Counted from the stretch's first letter, positions 8,048 through 17,145 are shown. The stretch: 35,878 nt of DNA from Oscillospiraceae bacterium (GCA_900770195.1 CAAGJI010000013.1:1-35878), one strand, 5' to 3'. The notes: generated by a model from the letters alone, not told the origin. Numbers and translations: made by a program.

Positions 8048-8941
8048 TCAAAAAAAGTTTTTGCCTATTTTAAGCACTTCATTTTCCGTATCTGTTTTTG
8101 CAATTCCTAAAAATTCATTTTTATCCGAATAAACAGTATATTTTTCAACACCGTTTTTCAAATCCTTTATATTTTTCAGATAAAGTTTGACTCCGTTTTT
8201 ATACATAACAGTCTGCTTTGCCGACAAAGTTATTTTCGGCATATCAGAAAAAATTTTATCAACAGATATAATTGCATCTTCCACTCTGTTTTCATCAGCC
8301 ATTTGCTTTATCTGTTCAAGAGTAAAAGTTTGCGATATATCGAAACCTGCTGCTTTTGTGCGAACAAGGTCCGTCAGATATGCACCGCTTCCTGCGGCTT
8401 TTGCAATATCATCTGCAAGTGTTCTTATGTATGTTCCCGATGAACATTCTATATAAAAGACTGCCGTCTGATTTTCTTCATCAAACTTTTCAAGTTCAAG
8501 TTTTTCTATTGTAACTTTTCTTTCAGGTCTTTCAACAGTTTTTCCCTGCCTTGCAAGTTCATAAAGTTTTTTTCCATTCACTTTAACAGCCGAATACATA
8601 GGCGGTATTTGTTTTATTTCACCTTTAAACTTTGGCAAAACAAAAATTATATCTGATTCCGTAAGCTTTTTTTCAAAAGTTTCTGTAACAGTACCTGTTC
8701 TGTCCAGTGTGTCGGTTTCCGCACCGAATTTAACATTTGCACGATACGCTTTTGAACTGTCAGGCATTATATCACAGGCTTTTGTTGCTTTTCCCACAAA
8801 AACAGGAAGAACTCCCGTTGCCATAGGGTCAAGTGTTCCTGCATGACCTATTCTTTTTATATGAAGTATTCCACGCATTTTTGCACATACGTCAAATGAC
8901 GTGAAATTTTCAGGCTTATTTACTAAAATTATACCGTTCAA
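8048..8941 (-). CDS. truB: tRNA pseudouridine(55) synthase
   Basis: TruB makes pseudouridine at position 55 in the T-loop of tRNAs. The 297-residue protein has the catalytic motif HAGTLDPMATG with Asp38, followed by family segments such as IPPMYSAVKVNGKKLYELAR and a C-terminal PUA-like region. The start is TTG, overlapping the nrnA stop as TTGA. The family N-terminus (NGIILVNKP) begins directly at this codon, so the unusual start is well supported. It is co-transcribed with rbfA, nrnA and ribF. Confidence 0.95.
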   Translation of the reverse strand: MNGIILVNKPENFTSFDVCAKMRGILHIKRIGHAGTLDPMATGVLPVFVGKATKACDIMPDSSKAYRANVKFGAETDTLDRTGTVTETFEKKLTESDIIFVLPKFKGEIKQIPPMYSAVKVNGKKLYELARQGKTVERPERKVTIEKLELEKFDEENQTAVFYIECSSGTYIRTLADDIAKAAGSGAYLTDLVRTKAAGFDISQTFTLEQIKQMADENRVEDAIISVDKIFSDMPKITLSAKQTVMYKNGVKLYLKNIKDLKNGVEKYTVYSDKNEFLGIAKTDTENEVLKIGKNFF

Positions 8942-9897
8942 GAAAAATCCGCTGCCTTTCCGACTGCTTCAAGTATCCTTGATTTAACTTCTTCAAGCGT
9001 TCCTTTTATTGCACAGCCTGCCGCTTTAACGTGACCGCCGCCGCCGAAAACCTCGCATATCTTTGAAACATCTATGCCGTCTGTTCCACGCATTGAAATT
9101 TTAAAGAAACCTTTTTCACGTTCCTTTATTGTAATTCCTATAACTGATGTATCAAGCTGAAGCGGAATACTTTCAATTCCTTCAATATCCTTGCTGTCAA
9201 CGTGCATTTTTTCAAGAAAATCAAGCGTAACAGAAATAACAGCACATTTTCCGTCAAAAAATGCTTCCATATTTTCAACAGCCATTGCTTCCATTTTCAT
9301 TCGCTGACGGGTTTTTACCGCAAACATCTGTCTGTTTATCTTTGAATAGTTTATATCAGGATATTTCTGCATTATATGTGAAACTATCTGAAATGTTCTC
9401 GCTTTTGCATTTGAAAACTGAAAACAACCCGTATCCGTTGCAATTCCTGTATAAAGACAAATTGCCATCTGTCTTGTTATTTCAAAATCAGCCGCCTTGA
9501 AAACTTCATACAAAACTTCGCAAGCAGCAGCCGCACCTGAATCAACACAGGTCTGATTTGCAAACGGTTTGTTTGATGCATGGTGATCAATGCTGAGTTC
9601 AATTTTATCACCGTATTCATCAGCAAGATTTCCAAAAAGAACCTTATCCGCAACATCAACCGAAATTACATTCTGCGGTACAAAATCATCATTTTTTCCG
9701 CTTAACAGAAAACTGTATCTTGCAGGAATTTCATCACAGCAAAGAACTTTTGCCTTTCTGCCTGTCGCTTCAAGATAATTTTTAACAGCATATCCCGAAC
9801 CTATACAGTCGCCATCAGGACTTTGATGTATTAAAATATAAGAATCTCCACAGCTTTTCAAAAAATCTGCTGCCTGTTTAATAGTTATATTATTCAT
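8938..9897 (-). CDS. nrnA: DHH-family phosphoesterase, NrnA-like oligoribonuclease/pAp phosphatase
   Basis: DHH/DHHA1 proteins of this type degrade nano-RNAs and pAp, standing in for Orn in Firmicutes. Visible are the first metal motif HQSPDGDCIGSG (Asp28 and Asp30), the DHH triad at residues 104-106, IATDTGCFQFSN, and the DHHA1 glycine motif FGGGGHVKAAGCA near the C-terminus. I place the start at the ATG at 9897 (319 residues) rather than the upstream GTG at 9924. GAGG lies six bases before it and the product then begins MNNITIKQAADFL. That ATG overlaps the rbfA stop as ATGAATAA, an eight-base coupling overlap. Confidence 0.92.
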   Translation of the reverse strand: MNNITIKQAADFLKSCGDSYILIHQSPDGDCIGSGYAVKNYLEATGRKAKVLCCDEIPARYSFLLSGKNDDFVPQNVISVDVADKVLFGNLADEYGDKIELSIDHHASNKPFANQTCVDSGAAAACEVLYEVFKAADFEITRQMAICLYTGIATDTGCFQFSNAKARTFQIVSHIMQKYPDINYSKINRQMFAVKTRQRMKMEAMAVENMEAFFDGKCAVISVTLDFLEKMHVDSKDIEGIESIPLQLDTSVIGITIKEREKGFFKISMRGTDGIDVSKICEVFGGGGHVKAAGCAIKGTLEEVKSRILEAVGKAADFS

Positions 9898-10264
9898 CTG
9901 TTTCCTCATGTTCTGACTCTTCACGTTTTATTTCTATATCGTGTATTTTCTGTCCTATGCTTGCACCATATTCAATTGAATCATCTGCAATAAACAGAAG
10001 CTGCGGGCTTTTTCTTAATTTAAGTCTTTTAAACAGTTCTCTTCTAAGCCAGCCTGAGGCTGATTTCAGCCCCTTAACTGACTCTTTCGCTGCTTCTTTA
10101 CCATTAAGACTTGAAACATAGACCTTGCAGTATGAAAGATCATTTGTAAGATCTATGTGAACTATCGAGAGAAACTCATCTATTCTTGGGTCTTTAAGTT
10201 CCCTGAAAAGTGCTGTGAGTTCTCTGTAAAAATCTTCCGACAATCTGCTTTGTGTATATTTCAT
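9890..10264 (-). CDS. rbfA: Ribosome-binding factor A
   Basis: RbfA is a KH-fold factor that binds the 30S precursor and helps mature the 5' end of 16S rRNA. At 124 residues the length is typical. The order of conserved segments also fits: LSEDFYRELTALFRELKDPRI at the N-terminus, then SIVHIDLTNDLSYCKVYVS, and LRKSPQLLFIADDSIEYGASI near the end. An acidic tail (REESEHEETDE) finishes the protein and its codons carry the ribosome binding site of nrnA. It is encoded 23 bases after infB. Confidence 0.95.
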   Translation of the reverse strand: MKYTQSRLSEDFYRELTALFRELKDPRIDEFLSIVHIDLTNDLSYCKVYVSSLNGKEAAKESVKGLKSASGWLRRELFKRLKLRKSPQLLFIADDSIEYGASIGQKIHDIEIKREESEHEETDE

Positions 10265-10287
10265 TTATATTTCTCCGTATCTGAATA

Positions 10288-12975
10288 TCAGTCTTCTCTG
10301 TATTCTTCTGTCTTGTATGCTTCGAGAATATCGCCGACTTTTATATCGTTAAACTTGTCAAGTGAAATACCGCATTCATAGCCTGCTGCAACTTCCTTTG
10401 CATCGTCTTTGAATCTCTTGAGTCCTGAAATAACATCATCTGCAATGATAATTCCGTCACGAACTATTCTTACGCTTGCATTTCTTACAGCCTTACCGTC
10501 AAGGACATATGAACCTGCAACAAGTCCGACATTTGAAATTCTGTAAACCTGACGAACTTCAATTCTTCCGAGTTCAACTTCTCTTGTCTTAGGTGCAAGC
10601 ATACCCTTCATAGCTGTCTGAATTTCTTCAATTGCATCGTAAATGACTCTGTAAAGACGAATATCAACGCCATCTCTCTTTGCATTTTCAGCTGCAACAG
10701 GGTCCGGTCTTACGTTAAATCCTACGATAATTGCATTTGATGCATTGGCAAGCATAACATCGCCTTCCTTAACTGCACCAACACCGCTGTGGATAACTCT
10801 TACACGAACTTCTTCATTTGAAAGCTTTTCAAGTGACTGTTTTACAGCTTCCGCACTACCCTGTACATCTGCCTTGACGATAATTGAAAGTTCTTTCACT
10901 TCGCCATCTTCAATCTGGCTGAATAAGTTTTCAAGTGTTACCTTGTGGTATTCACTGAACTTGTTTTCCTTGATTTCGTTCTTTCTCTGTTCAACAAGTG
11001 AACGTGCAAGCTTTTCATCTTCAACTGCGTCAAATGCGTCGCCTGCTGAAGGAACTTCCGCAAGACCTGTGATCTCAACAGGAACTGAAGGTCCCGCTTC
11101 CTTTATCTGTCTGCCAAAGTGATTTGTCATAACACGTACTCTTCCGACTGAAGTTCCTGCAATAATTACATCGCCCTTGTGGAGTGTACCCTTCTGAACG
11201 AGGAGTGTTGCAATAGGACCTCTGCCCTTATCAAGACGTGCTTCAATAACGACACCCTTTGCAAGTCTGTCAGGATTTGCTTTAAGTTCCTGAACTTCCG
11301 CAACAAGAAGAATTGATTCAAGGAGTTCATCAATACCCTGACCTGTTTTTGCCGAAACAGGAACGCACATAACATCGCCGCCCCAGTCTTCGCATACCAT
11401 TTCGTATTTTGTAAGCTCTTCTTTTATTCTGTCAGGATTTGCACCTTCTGCGTCCATTTTGTTTATTGCAACAATAACAGGAATATTTGCTGCCTTTGCA
11501 TGGTTTATTGATTCAACAGTCTGCGGCATAACACCGTCATCTGCTGCAACAACAAGAATTGCAATATCAGTAATGTTTGCACCTCTTGCACGCATTGAAG
11601 TAAATGCTTCGTGTCCCGGTGTATCGAGGAATGTTATTTCCTTTCCGTTGTATGTTACCTGATAAGCACCGATATGCTGAGTAATACCACCTGCTTCTGT
11701 TGCTGTTACGTGTGCATTTCTTATTCTGTCAAGGATAGATGTTTTACCATGGTCAACGTGTCCCATAATACAAACAACAGGACATCTTGGTTTTAATGTT
11801 TCTTCCGCATCTTCTGTGTCGTCGATAAGCTTTTCTTCTATTGTAACGACAACTTCCTTTTCAACCTTTGCACCGAGTTCTTCCGCAACAAGTGAAGCTG
11901 TATCAAAATCAATTTCTTCGTTTATTGCAGCCATAACTCCAAGCGGGAATAATGTTTTGATTACCTGTGCAGCTGTAACTTTAAGTCTGCTTGCAAGTTC
12001 GCTGACTGTTATCATATCAGGAATTTTAACTTCAAGCTGCTTTTTTCTTGCTCTTTCAAGTTCAAGACGACGCATTGCTTCTTCAGGGTCATTCTTCTTT
12101 TTTCTGCTCTTCTGATTTTTATTATACTGCTGTGACTTCTGGTTTATTTTCTGTTTTCTTCCTGTAAAGTTATCTTTTACTTTATTTGTAGGAGCGATAT
12201 TTTCATATCTTTCATTATATTTGTCAAGGTCAACATATGAACCTCTTGTGTCAACTGTACGCTGGTTAACAGTTGTTTCCTTTTCTCTCTTTTCAGAAAT
12301 CATTGCTGTTCCGAGAGTTGTTTTCTGACCGTGATCGTGTTTTTCAGCAGGCTTCTTTTCTTTCTTTTTATTCTGAACAGGTGCTGAAGCCTTTGGGGTT
12401 TCAGCCGGCTTTTCATTTTTAACAGGATTTTTTACTTCCTGTTTTACTTCCTGCTTTGGCTGAGGTTTTCTGTCCTTGTTGAATGTATTGTTTTCCTTGT
12501 TTGACTGTTCTTTTTTCACATTTTTATTCTGTGAAAATGCATTGTCGTTTTTCTGATTTTTCTTAGGCTTCTGATTTCTGTTTTTGTCAGCTGCCTGATT
12601 GTTTGTGCGGTTCTTCTGTGAACCGTTATTTTTTTCATTTGTTTTCTTCACGTTTTTTTCTTCCGCCTTTTCGTCAGATTTTGAAGTGCTGTTTTCCTTC
12701 TTTATATTTCTGGCAGGTTTTTTTTCTTTTTCAGGTTCAGGACGCTTATCTGTGTCTTTTGTAAGAGTATTCGAAAAGAAATCGTTGAAATCTTCTGACT
12801 GATTATCCTTTGTAAATTTGCTGATAATCATATTTGCTTCTGCTTCAGTAAGACTTCCTGTTTTCTTTACATTGTGTCCCATTTTAACCATTTCATCTGC
12901 TATTTTCTGTGCATCAGTTCTAAGGTCCTTTGCAAGCTGCACAACTTTTATTTTCTTTCCTTTATCCATAGGCAT
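10288..12975 (-). CDS. infB: Translation initiation factor IF-2
   Basis: IF-2 is the GTPase that delivers initiator tRNA to the 30S subunit. The 895-residue protein has an N-terminal IF2_N helix domain (about 9-60), a long Lys/Asn/Gln/Glu-rich disordered region (about 70-300), a second IF2_N domain (about 318-370), and then the G domain. In the G domain, G1 GHVDHGKTS is at about 404-412, followed by G3 DTPGHEAF and G4 NKMD. Beta-barrel and C-terminal tRNA-binding domains (ending GISLDKFNDIKVGDILEAY) complete it. The start at 12975 is set by GGAGG seven bases upstream; a second ATG two codons later is less well spaced. Confidence 0.97.
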   Translation of the reverse strand: MPMDKGKKIKVVQLAKDLRTDAQKIADEMVKMGHNVKKTGSLTEAEANMIISKFTKDNQSEDFNDFFSNTLTKDTDKRPEPEKEKKPARNIKKENSTSKSDEKAEEKNVKKTNEKNNGSQKNRTNNQAADKNRNQKPKKNQKNDNAFSQNKNVKKEQSNKENNTFNKDRKPQPKQEVKQEVKNPVKNEKPAETPKASAPVQNKKKEKKPAEKHDHGQKTTLGTAMISEKREKETTVNQRTVDTRGSYVDLDKYNERYENIAPTNKVKDNFTGRKQKINQKSQQYNKNQKSRKKKNDPEEAMRRLELERARKKQLEVKIPDMITVSELASRLKVTAAQVIKTLFPLGVMAAINEEIDFDTASLVAEELGAKVEKEVVVTIEEKLIDDTEDAEETLKPRCPVVCIMGHVDHGKTSILDRIRNAHVTATEAGGITQHIGAYQVTYNGKEITFLDTPGHEAFTSMRARGANITDIAILVVAADDGVMPQTVESINHAKAANIPVIVAINKMDAEGANPDRIKEELTKYEMVCEDWGGDVMCVPVSAKTGQGIDELLESILLVAEVQELKANPDRLAKGVVIEARLDKGRGPIATLLVQKGTLHKGDVIIAGTSVGRVRVMTNHFGRQIKEAGPSVPVEITGLAEVPSAGDAFDAVEDEKLARSLVEQRKNEIKENKFSEYHKVTLENLFSQIEDGEVKELSIIVKADVQGSAEAVKQSLEKLSNEEVRVRVIHSGVGAVKEGDVMLANASNAIIVGFNVRPDPVAAENAKRDGVDIRLYRVIYDAIEEIQTAMKGMLAPKTREVELGRIEVRQVYRISNVGLVAGSYVLDGKAVRNASVRIVRDGIIIADDVISGLKRFKDDAKEVAAGYECGISLDKFNDIKVGDILEAYKTEEYRED

Positions 12976-13038
12976 TTAGCTACCTCCTGTATCATATGTG
13001 CAGATATCCCACCGGCTGACGTGGTTTTTTCTGCTTGT

Positions 13039-13359
13039 TTACGGTAAAACAGCCTTATTTTCAGCAGATGCTTTTATAACAGCATCTGCAAAACCTTTGT
13101 CACAGACTGCCGCAACTCCGCTTCTTTTTCCAAATTTTTCAAATATATCATCCATTGAAACAACTCCGTCCAAATGGGGAATATTATATTTTTTACAGCA
13201 AAAAGCGGTTTCTTTTACAGTCTTTGGTGAAAGTCCATCAGCTGTTATAATAAGACAGGCTTTCCCCTTTTCCGCACATTCCTTTGCGGAATCATATCCC
13301 ATAACAAGTTTCCCTGCTTTTCTGCAAATCATAAGAAGATTAATTACTTTTGAGTTCAT
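13039..13359 (-). CDS. ylxQ: L7Ae/YlxQ-family RNA-binding protein
   Basis: A small protein of the L7Ae/L30e/S12e/Gadd45 family, 106 residues from the chosen ATG. The conserved opening is KVINLLMICRKAGKLVMGYDS, followed by KACLIITADGLS and the C-terminal VAAVCDKGFADAV. Family members bind kink-turn RNA, and the Bacillus YlxQ is in the same place between ylxR and infB. An upstream in-frame ATG at 13386 exists, but the one at 13359 has GAGGA eight bases before it and matches the family start. It overlaps ylxR by 20 bases. Confidence 0.9.
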   Translation of the reverse strand: MNSKVINLLMICRKAGKLVMGYDSAKECAEKGKACLIITADGLSPKTVKETAFCCKKYNIPHLDGVVSMDDIFEKFGKRSGVAAVCDKGFADAVIKASAENKAVLP

Positions 13360-13606
13360 TTTCAAGTTCCTCATATACTGCGGCATCTATCCTGCATGAA
13401 AAAGATTTTTCAATCCGCCTTGACTTTTCAGCAAGTTTCAGGCATTCTTCTTTTGGACATATATATGCTCCTCTGCCTGATTTTTTTCCTGTTTTATCGA
13501 TTGATATTTCACCTTCAGGTGATTTCACAATTCTGATAAGTTCATTTTTAGGTTTTACCTGCTGACAGCCAATGCATATTCTTTCAGGTATTCTTTTCGT
13601 TTTCAT
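13340..13606 (-). CDS. rnpM: YlxR/RnpM (DUF448) family protein
   Basis: An 88-residue DUF448 protein with the diagnostic N-terminal RICIGCQQVKPKNELIRIV and the GRGAYIC motif in the middle (KKSGRGAYICPKEECL). In Bacillus subtilis the homologue YlxR, renamed RnpM, binds RNase P RNA and modulates its activity. The same role here follows from family identity, not from direct evidence. It starts two bases after the nusA stop and overlaps ylxQ, in the standard nusA-ylxR-ylxQ-infB order. Confidence 0.93.
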   Translation of the reverse strand: MKTKRIPERICIGCQQVKPKNELIRIVKSPEGEISIDKTGKKSGRGAYICPKEECLKLAEKSRRIEKSFSCRIDAAVYEELENELKSN

Positions 13607-13608
13607 AT

Positions 13609-14829
13609 TTATTCTTCATCGCCAAGGTCGATTGTTTCATCTTCTTTTTCAGCTGTTTCATCAGCAATTATTTCTTCTGAATTTTCAGCTGTTTCTGTTT
13701 TTTCTTCAGCTGAATCAGCTTCAAACATATCGTCCTCATTTTCGTCAATCTTCATCATTTCTTCAGCTTTTTTCATTTCTTCAATCGCTTCATCGTCATC
13801 ATCAGGCTTAATGTCTATTTTGTAACCTGTAAGTTTTGCAGCAAGCTTTGCATTCTGTCCGCCGTTGCCTATTGCAAGTGAAAGCTGTGAAGCAGGTACA
13901 ACCACCATACATGACTTCTGTTCACCTGGATAAATAATTGTCTTTACAACCTTTGCAGGTGCAATTGCCTTTGTGATAAATACTTCAGGATTTTCGTCCC
14001 ATACGATAATATCAATCTTTTCACCATTGAGTTCTTTTACAATGCTTGAAATTCTTGTTCTCTTCGGACCAATGCATGCACCAACAGGGTCGACGTTTTT
14101 ATCTTTCGACCATACGGCAATTTTTGTTCTTCTGCCTGCTTCTCTTGAAATGGCTTTAATTTCAACAGTTCCGTCATAAATTTCAGGTACTTCAAGTTCA
14201 AAAAGACGCTTTACAAATTCTTTTCTTGAACGTGAAATTTTAATAACAGGCTTCTTCTGTTTATTTGCTATATCAGCTATATAAACCTTTATTTTCTGAC
14301 CCGGTTCAAATGTTTCACCCGGTATTCTTTCGCTTCTGAAAAGATAAAGTTCTGTATTGTCGTAAACAACAGTAACAGTTCCGTTGTCTTCAACCTGTGA
14401 AACTTCTGCTGTTATGCATTCGTTTTCTTTTCCGCTGAACTTTTCAAGAAGATGTTCTTTGTTTATTTCTCTTATATCGCCTCTGATAGCCTGTTTTGCA
14501 GTCTGTGCAGCCGCTCTTGAAAATGATGTTATATCAATAGGTGTTCTGACTGTTCCGCCTACATATGCGTTTCTGTCAATTGCTCTGGCAACATCGATAT
14601 TTACTTCATTATAATAAGTCGGTTCATCAGGTACAACAGTCTGTCTGATATAAACATTAAACTTTCTTGCATCAGGGTCAATTTCAACTTCTATGTACTC
14701 TTCACAATCAGGATATGCCTTTTTTACAGCCTTGTACATAGCATCTTTAATCTTTTCAATAAGAATATCTTTTTCAATCTTGTTTTCTTCTCCAAGGGAT
14801 GCTAAAGCATCAAAAAATTCACTTGTCAT
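13609..14829 (-). CDS. nusA: Transcription termination/antitermination factor NusA
   Basis: NusA binds RNA polymerase and nascent RNA to control pausing and termination. Visible domains are the N-terminal RNAP-binding domain (TSEFFDALASLGEENKIEKD), S1 (ECITAEVSQVEDNGTVTVVY), KH1 (PVGACIGPKRTRISSIVKEL) and KH2 (LAIGNGGQNAKLAAKLTGYK). A strongly acidic tail of about 70 residues follows. I prefer the ATG at 14829 (406 residues), because family proteins begin at the equivalent of MTSEFFDAL. The ATG at 14850 lacks a ribosome binding site, and its own first codons form GGAGGA, 13 bases before the downstream ATG, so the start is not fully settled. Confidence 0.93.
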   Translation of the reverse strand: MTSEFFDALASLGEENKIEKDILIEKIKDAMYKAVKKAYPDCEEYIEVEIDPDARKFNVYIRQTVVPDEPTYYNEVNIDVARAIDRNAYVGGTVRTPIDITSFSRAAAQTAKQAIRGDIREINKEHLLEKFSGKENECITAEVSQVEDNGTVTVVYDNTELYLFRSERIPGETFEPGQKIKVYIADIANKQKKPVIKISRSRKEFVKRLFELEVPEIYDGTVEIKAISREAGRRTKIAVWSKDKNVDPVGACIGPKRTRISSIVKELNGEKIDIIVWDENPEVFITKAIAPAKVVKTIIYPGEQKSCMVVVPASQLSLAIGNGGQNAKLAAKLTGYKIDIKPDDDDEAIEEMKKAEEMMKIDENEDDMFEADSAEEKTETAENSEEIIADETAEKEDETIDLGDEE

Positions 14830-14859
14830 TTTTCTGTTAAATTCCTCCATTGGTTATTT

Positions 14860-15333
14860 TTAAAATTCTATTTCTTCATACAGTTTAACGTATGACAGCT
14901 TTTCAAGTGGATATTCCTGTCCGTCAACAACAATAGTCTGCATTTCAGGATTATAGCTTTCAAGTTTTCCTGTTACTTCCTTTTCCTCGCCTTTTGCGGC
15001 GTGTATTTTGGAAATAGTAACATCCATACCAAGACAGGCTTCAAAATGGAAATCTCTTGTAAGTTTTCTTTCAAGCCCAGGCGAACCCACTTCAAGAGTA
15101 TAGCTTTCTTTTATAGGGTCTTTTTCGTCAAGCAGTTTATTTACGGGTTCAGTCATTCTGACAGCATCATCAATCGTTATACCGTCTTCTTTGTCTATGA
15201 AAATGCGAAGATACCAGGCTGCACCCTCTTTTTCATATCTGACATCCCAGAGGTCGTAACCCAGTTTATCTGCTATTGGAAGCACAAGGTCGACTATAAG
15301 CCCTTCTGTATTGCCAAAATCTTTTACTTTCAT
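14860..15333 (-). CDS. rimP: Ribosome maturation factor RimP
   Basis: RimP assists assembly of the 30S 3' domain. At 157 residues it shows the two-domain pattern of the family: an N-terminal part with LPIADKLGYDLWDVRYEKEG and the signature EVGSPGLERKLTRDFHFE near residue 85, then a C-terminal SH3-like domain ending in LSYVKLYEEIEF. It opens the transcription/translation operon. AAGGAG lies five bases before the ATG, and a large hairpin (15350-15386) sits just upstream of that site. Confidence 0.95.
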   Translation of the reverse strand: MKVKDFGNTEGLIVDLVLPIADKLGYDLWDVRYEKEGAAWYLRIFIDKEDGITIDDAVRMTEPVNKLLDEKDPIKESYTLEVGSPGLERKLTRDFHFEACLGMDVTISKIHAAKGEEKEVTGKLESYNPEMQTIVVDGQEYPLEKLSYVKLYEEIEF

Positions 15334-15349
15334 TTTTACTCCTTAACAT

Positions 15350-15386
15350 AAGGAAAGACCGGAACTTTTGTTTCCGGCCTTTCCTT
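15350..15386 (-). promoter_or_regulatory. Leader hairpin upstream of rimP
   Basis: A 15-bp stem (15350-15364 with 15372-15386; one G-U pair on the minus-strand RNA) closes a 7-base loop in the rimP leader, six bases before the AAGGAG ribosome binding site. No T-run follows, so it is not an ordinary terminator. The TCCTT at its 3' base could alternatively pair with the AAGGA of the ribosome binding site across a 5-base loop. Confidence 0.6.
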
Positions 15387-15405
15387 TCTCTTAATTTCTG
15401 TTACT

Positions 15406-15434
15406 ATTATAACATATTTTACATTTAAAATCAA
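15406..15434 (-). promoter_or_regulatory. Sigma-A promoter of the rimP operon
   Basis: On the minus strand TTGATT (15429-15434), a 17-base spacer and a consensus TATAAT (15406-15411). The predicted start near 15399 gives a leader of about 65 bases that contains the hairpin at 15350-15386. Confidence 0.75.
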
Positions 15435-15444
15435 GGGCTTTTGC

Positions 15445-15493
15445 AAAAAAACACATATTTTTATAGATACTACATATAAAACAGCTGTGTTTT
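15445..15493 (-). terminator. Intrinsic terminator of ptsI
   Basis: On the minus strand AAAACACA pairs with TGTGTTTT, with an inner TTTTATA/TATAAAA stem, and the 3' arm continues into a run of T. It begins 30 bases past the ptsI stop and separates that gene from the rimP promoter. The stem is AT-rich, so its strength is uncertain. Confidence 0.6.
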
Positions 15494-15522
15494 TCCTTAT
15501 TTATGGTTATTTTTTCACCTGA

Positions 15523-17145
15523 TTATTTATCAGAATTTCTAACTTTCTGGCGAACAGGAAGAACAAATGGAGGTGAAACAGAAAGTTCATCAATTCCCAT
15601 TTCAAGGAATCTGTCTGTAAGTTCCGTATCTGCACCAAGTTCACCACATATTCCTATCCATTTTCCGTATTTGTGTGCATTATCCGCTGCCATTTTTATC
15701 ATTCTTAAAACAGCTTCATGATGCGGATTATAGAATTTGTCAAGTTCAGGATTCTGTCTGTCTATTGCAAGTGTGTATTGTGTAAGGTCATTTGTTCCCA
15801 CACTGAAAAAGTCTACCATCTGTGCAAGTTCATCACTTATCATAACAGCAGCAGGTGTTTCAATCATAATTCCGATTTCAACAGAATCTGAATATTCAAT
15901 TCCGCTTTCATCAAGTTCCTTTTTAACTTCTTCAATAAGTTCCTTTATTTCCTTAACTTCATCTGTTGAAATTATCATAGGGAACATTATTCCAAGATTT
16001 CCAAAAACTGATGCTCTGTATAATGCTCTGAGCTGTGTTTTAAATATTTCTTTTCTTGTAAGGCATATTCTTATTGCTCTGTAACCAAGTGCAGGGTTGT
16101 CCTCTTTTTTAAGATTAAAATAATCTATCTTTTTATCTGCACCAATATCAAGTGTTCTTATTATAACTTTTTTACCTGCCATACTTTCAAGTACTTTTTT
16201 ATATGTCAGGAACTGAAGTTCTTCCGTTGGATAATCATTATCTTCAAGATATAAAAATTCACTTCTGAAAAGACCTATTCCGCCTGCATCATTAAGCAAA
16301 ACCGCTCCAATATCTCCAAGACCACCTATATTTGCATATATATTTATTTTTCTGCCTGACTTTGTTACATTTTCCTTGCCTTTAAGCTGCTGGAGAAGTT
16401 CTTTCTTTTTAATATCTTCTTCCTGCTTTTTCTTCATCTCTTCGCTTGTTTTTTCGTCAGGTTCAATATATACAGTTCCTGTATATCCGTCTACTATTGC
16501 ATTTTTACCGCTGTAATCTTCTGTAAGTTCTGAAACTCCTATAACAGCAGGTATATTCATCGTTCTTGCAAGTATTGCCGTATGTGAATTTGCACTTCCG
16601 CCTGTTGTTACAAAAGCAAGAACTTTACTTTTATCAAGCTGGACAGTTTCACTCGGTGCAAGGTCATCACTGCATATAATTGTCTTTTCATCTGCTGTGT
16701 TAAGTTCATCTGAATCTGCCTGAAAATTTCCGATTATACGATTTGAAATATCTCTTACATCAGCCGCTCTTGCCTTCATATACTCATCTTCCATTGAACC
16801 GAACATTTCAGCAAAATTGTCAGCTGTAACCGCAACAGCATATTCTGCATTAACCGACTGTGAGTCTATTATGCTGTTTACAGATTCGTTATAATCATCA
16901 TCTTCAACCATCATCTGATGAATTTCAAATATCTGTGCATTCGTTTCACCAACTTCTTTAAGTGCTTTGTCGTAAAGTGCCTGAAGCTGTTCAAGTGTTT
17001 TTTCCTTAGCTTTTTCAAAACGCTTTTTTTCAGCTTCTTTGTCTTCAATTCTTGTACGTTTTACAGAAACATCTTTTCTTTGAAAAAAAGAAAGTTTTCC
17101 AAAAACTATACCGCCGTAAACACCTTTGCCATTAATTACTACCAT
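15523..17145 (-). CDS. ptsI: PTS enzyme I, phosphoenolpyruvate-protein phosphotransferase
   Basis: Enzyme I takes phosphate from PEP and passes it to HPr at the head of sugar PTS uptake. With the start at 17145 the protein has 540 residues. The active-site histidine is His188 in GGSANSHTAILAR. The PEP-binding barrel shows GLFRSEFLYL, FSVGTNDLTQYTLAIDR and the C-terminal catalytic cysteine in GICGELG. This ATG is preceded by GAAGGTG seven bases upstream and begins MVVINGKGVYGG as in relatives. The longer reading from 17211 would include promoter DNA. No HPr or enzyme II gene is in the window. Own promoter and terminator make it monocistronic. Confidence 0.95.
   Translation of the reverse strand: MVVINGKGVYGGIVFGKLSFFQRKDVSVKRTRIEDKEAEKKRFEKAKEKTLEQLQALYDKALKEVGETNAQIFEIHQMMVEDDDYNESVNSIIDSQSVNAEYAVAVTADNFAEMFGSMEDEYMKARAADVRDISNRIIGNFQADSDELNTADEKTIICSDDLAPSETVQLDKSKVLAFVTTGGSANSHTAILARTMNIPAVIGVSELTEDYSGKNAIVDGYTGTVYIEPDEKTSEEMKKKQEEDIKKKELLQQLKGKENVTKSGRKINIYANIGGLGDIGAVLLNDAGGIGLFRSEFLYLEDNDYPTEELQFLTYKKVLESMAGKKVIIRTLDIGADKKIDYFNLKKEDNPALGYRAIRICLTRKEIFKTQLRALYRASVFGNLGIMFPMIISTDEVKEIKELIEEVKKELDESGIEYSDSVEIGIMIETPAAVMISDELAQMVDFFSVGTNDLTQYTLAIDRQNPELDKFYNPHHEAVLRMIKMAADNAHKYGKWIGICGELGADTELTDRFLEMGIDELSVSPPFVLPVRQKVRNSDK

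Noticed and set aside
7620..8132. A 170-codon plus-strand ORF
   Set aside because: It is antisense across the ribF/truB junction and Phe/Lys/Ser-rich, as expected from reverse reading of AT-rich coding DNA.
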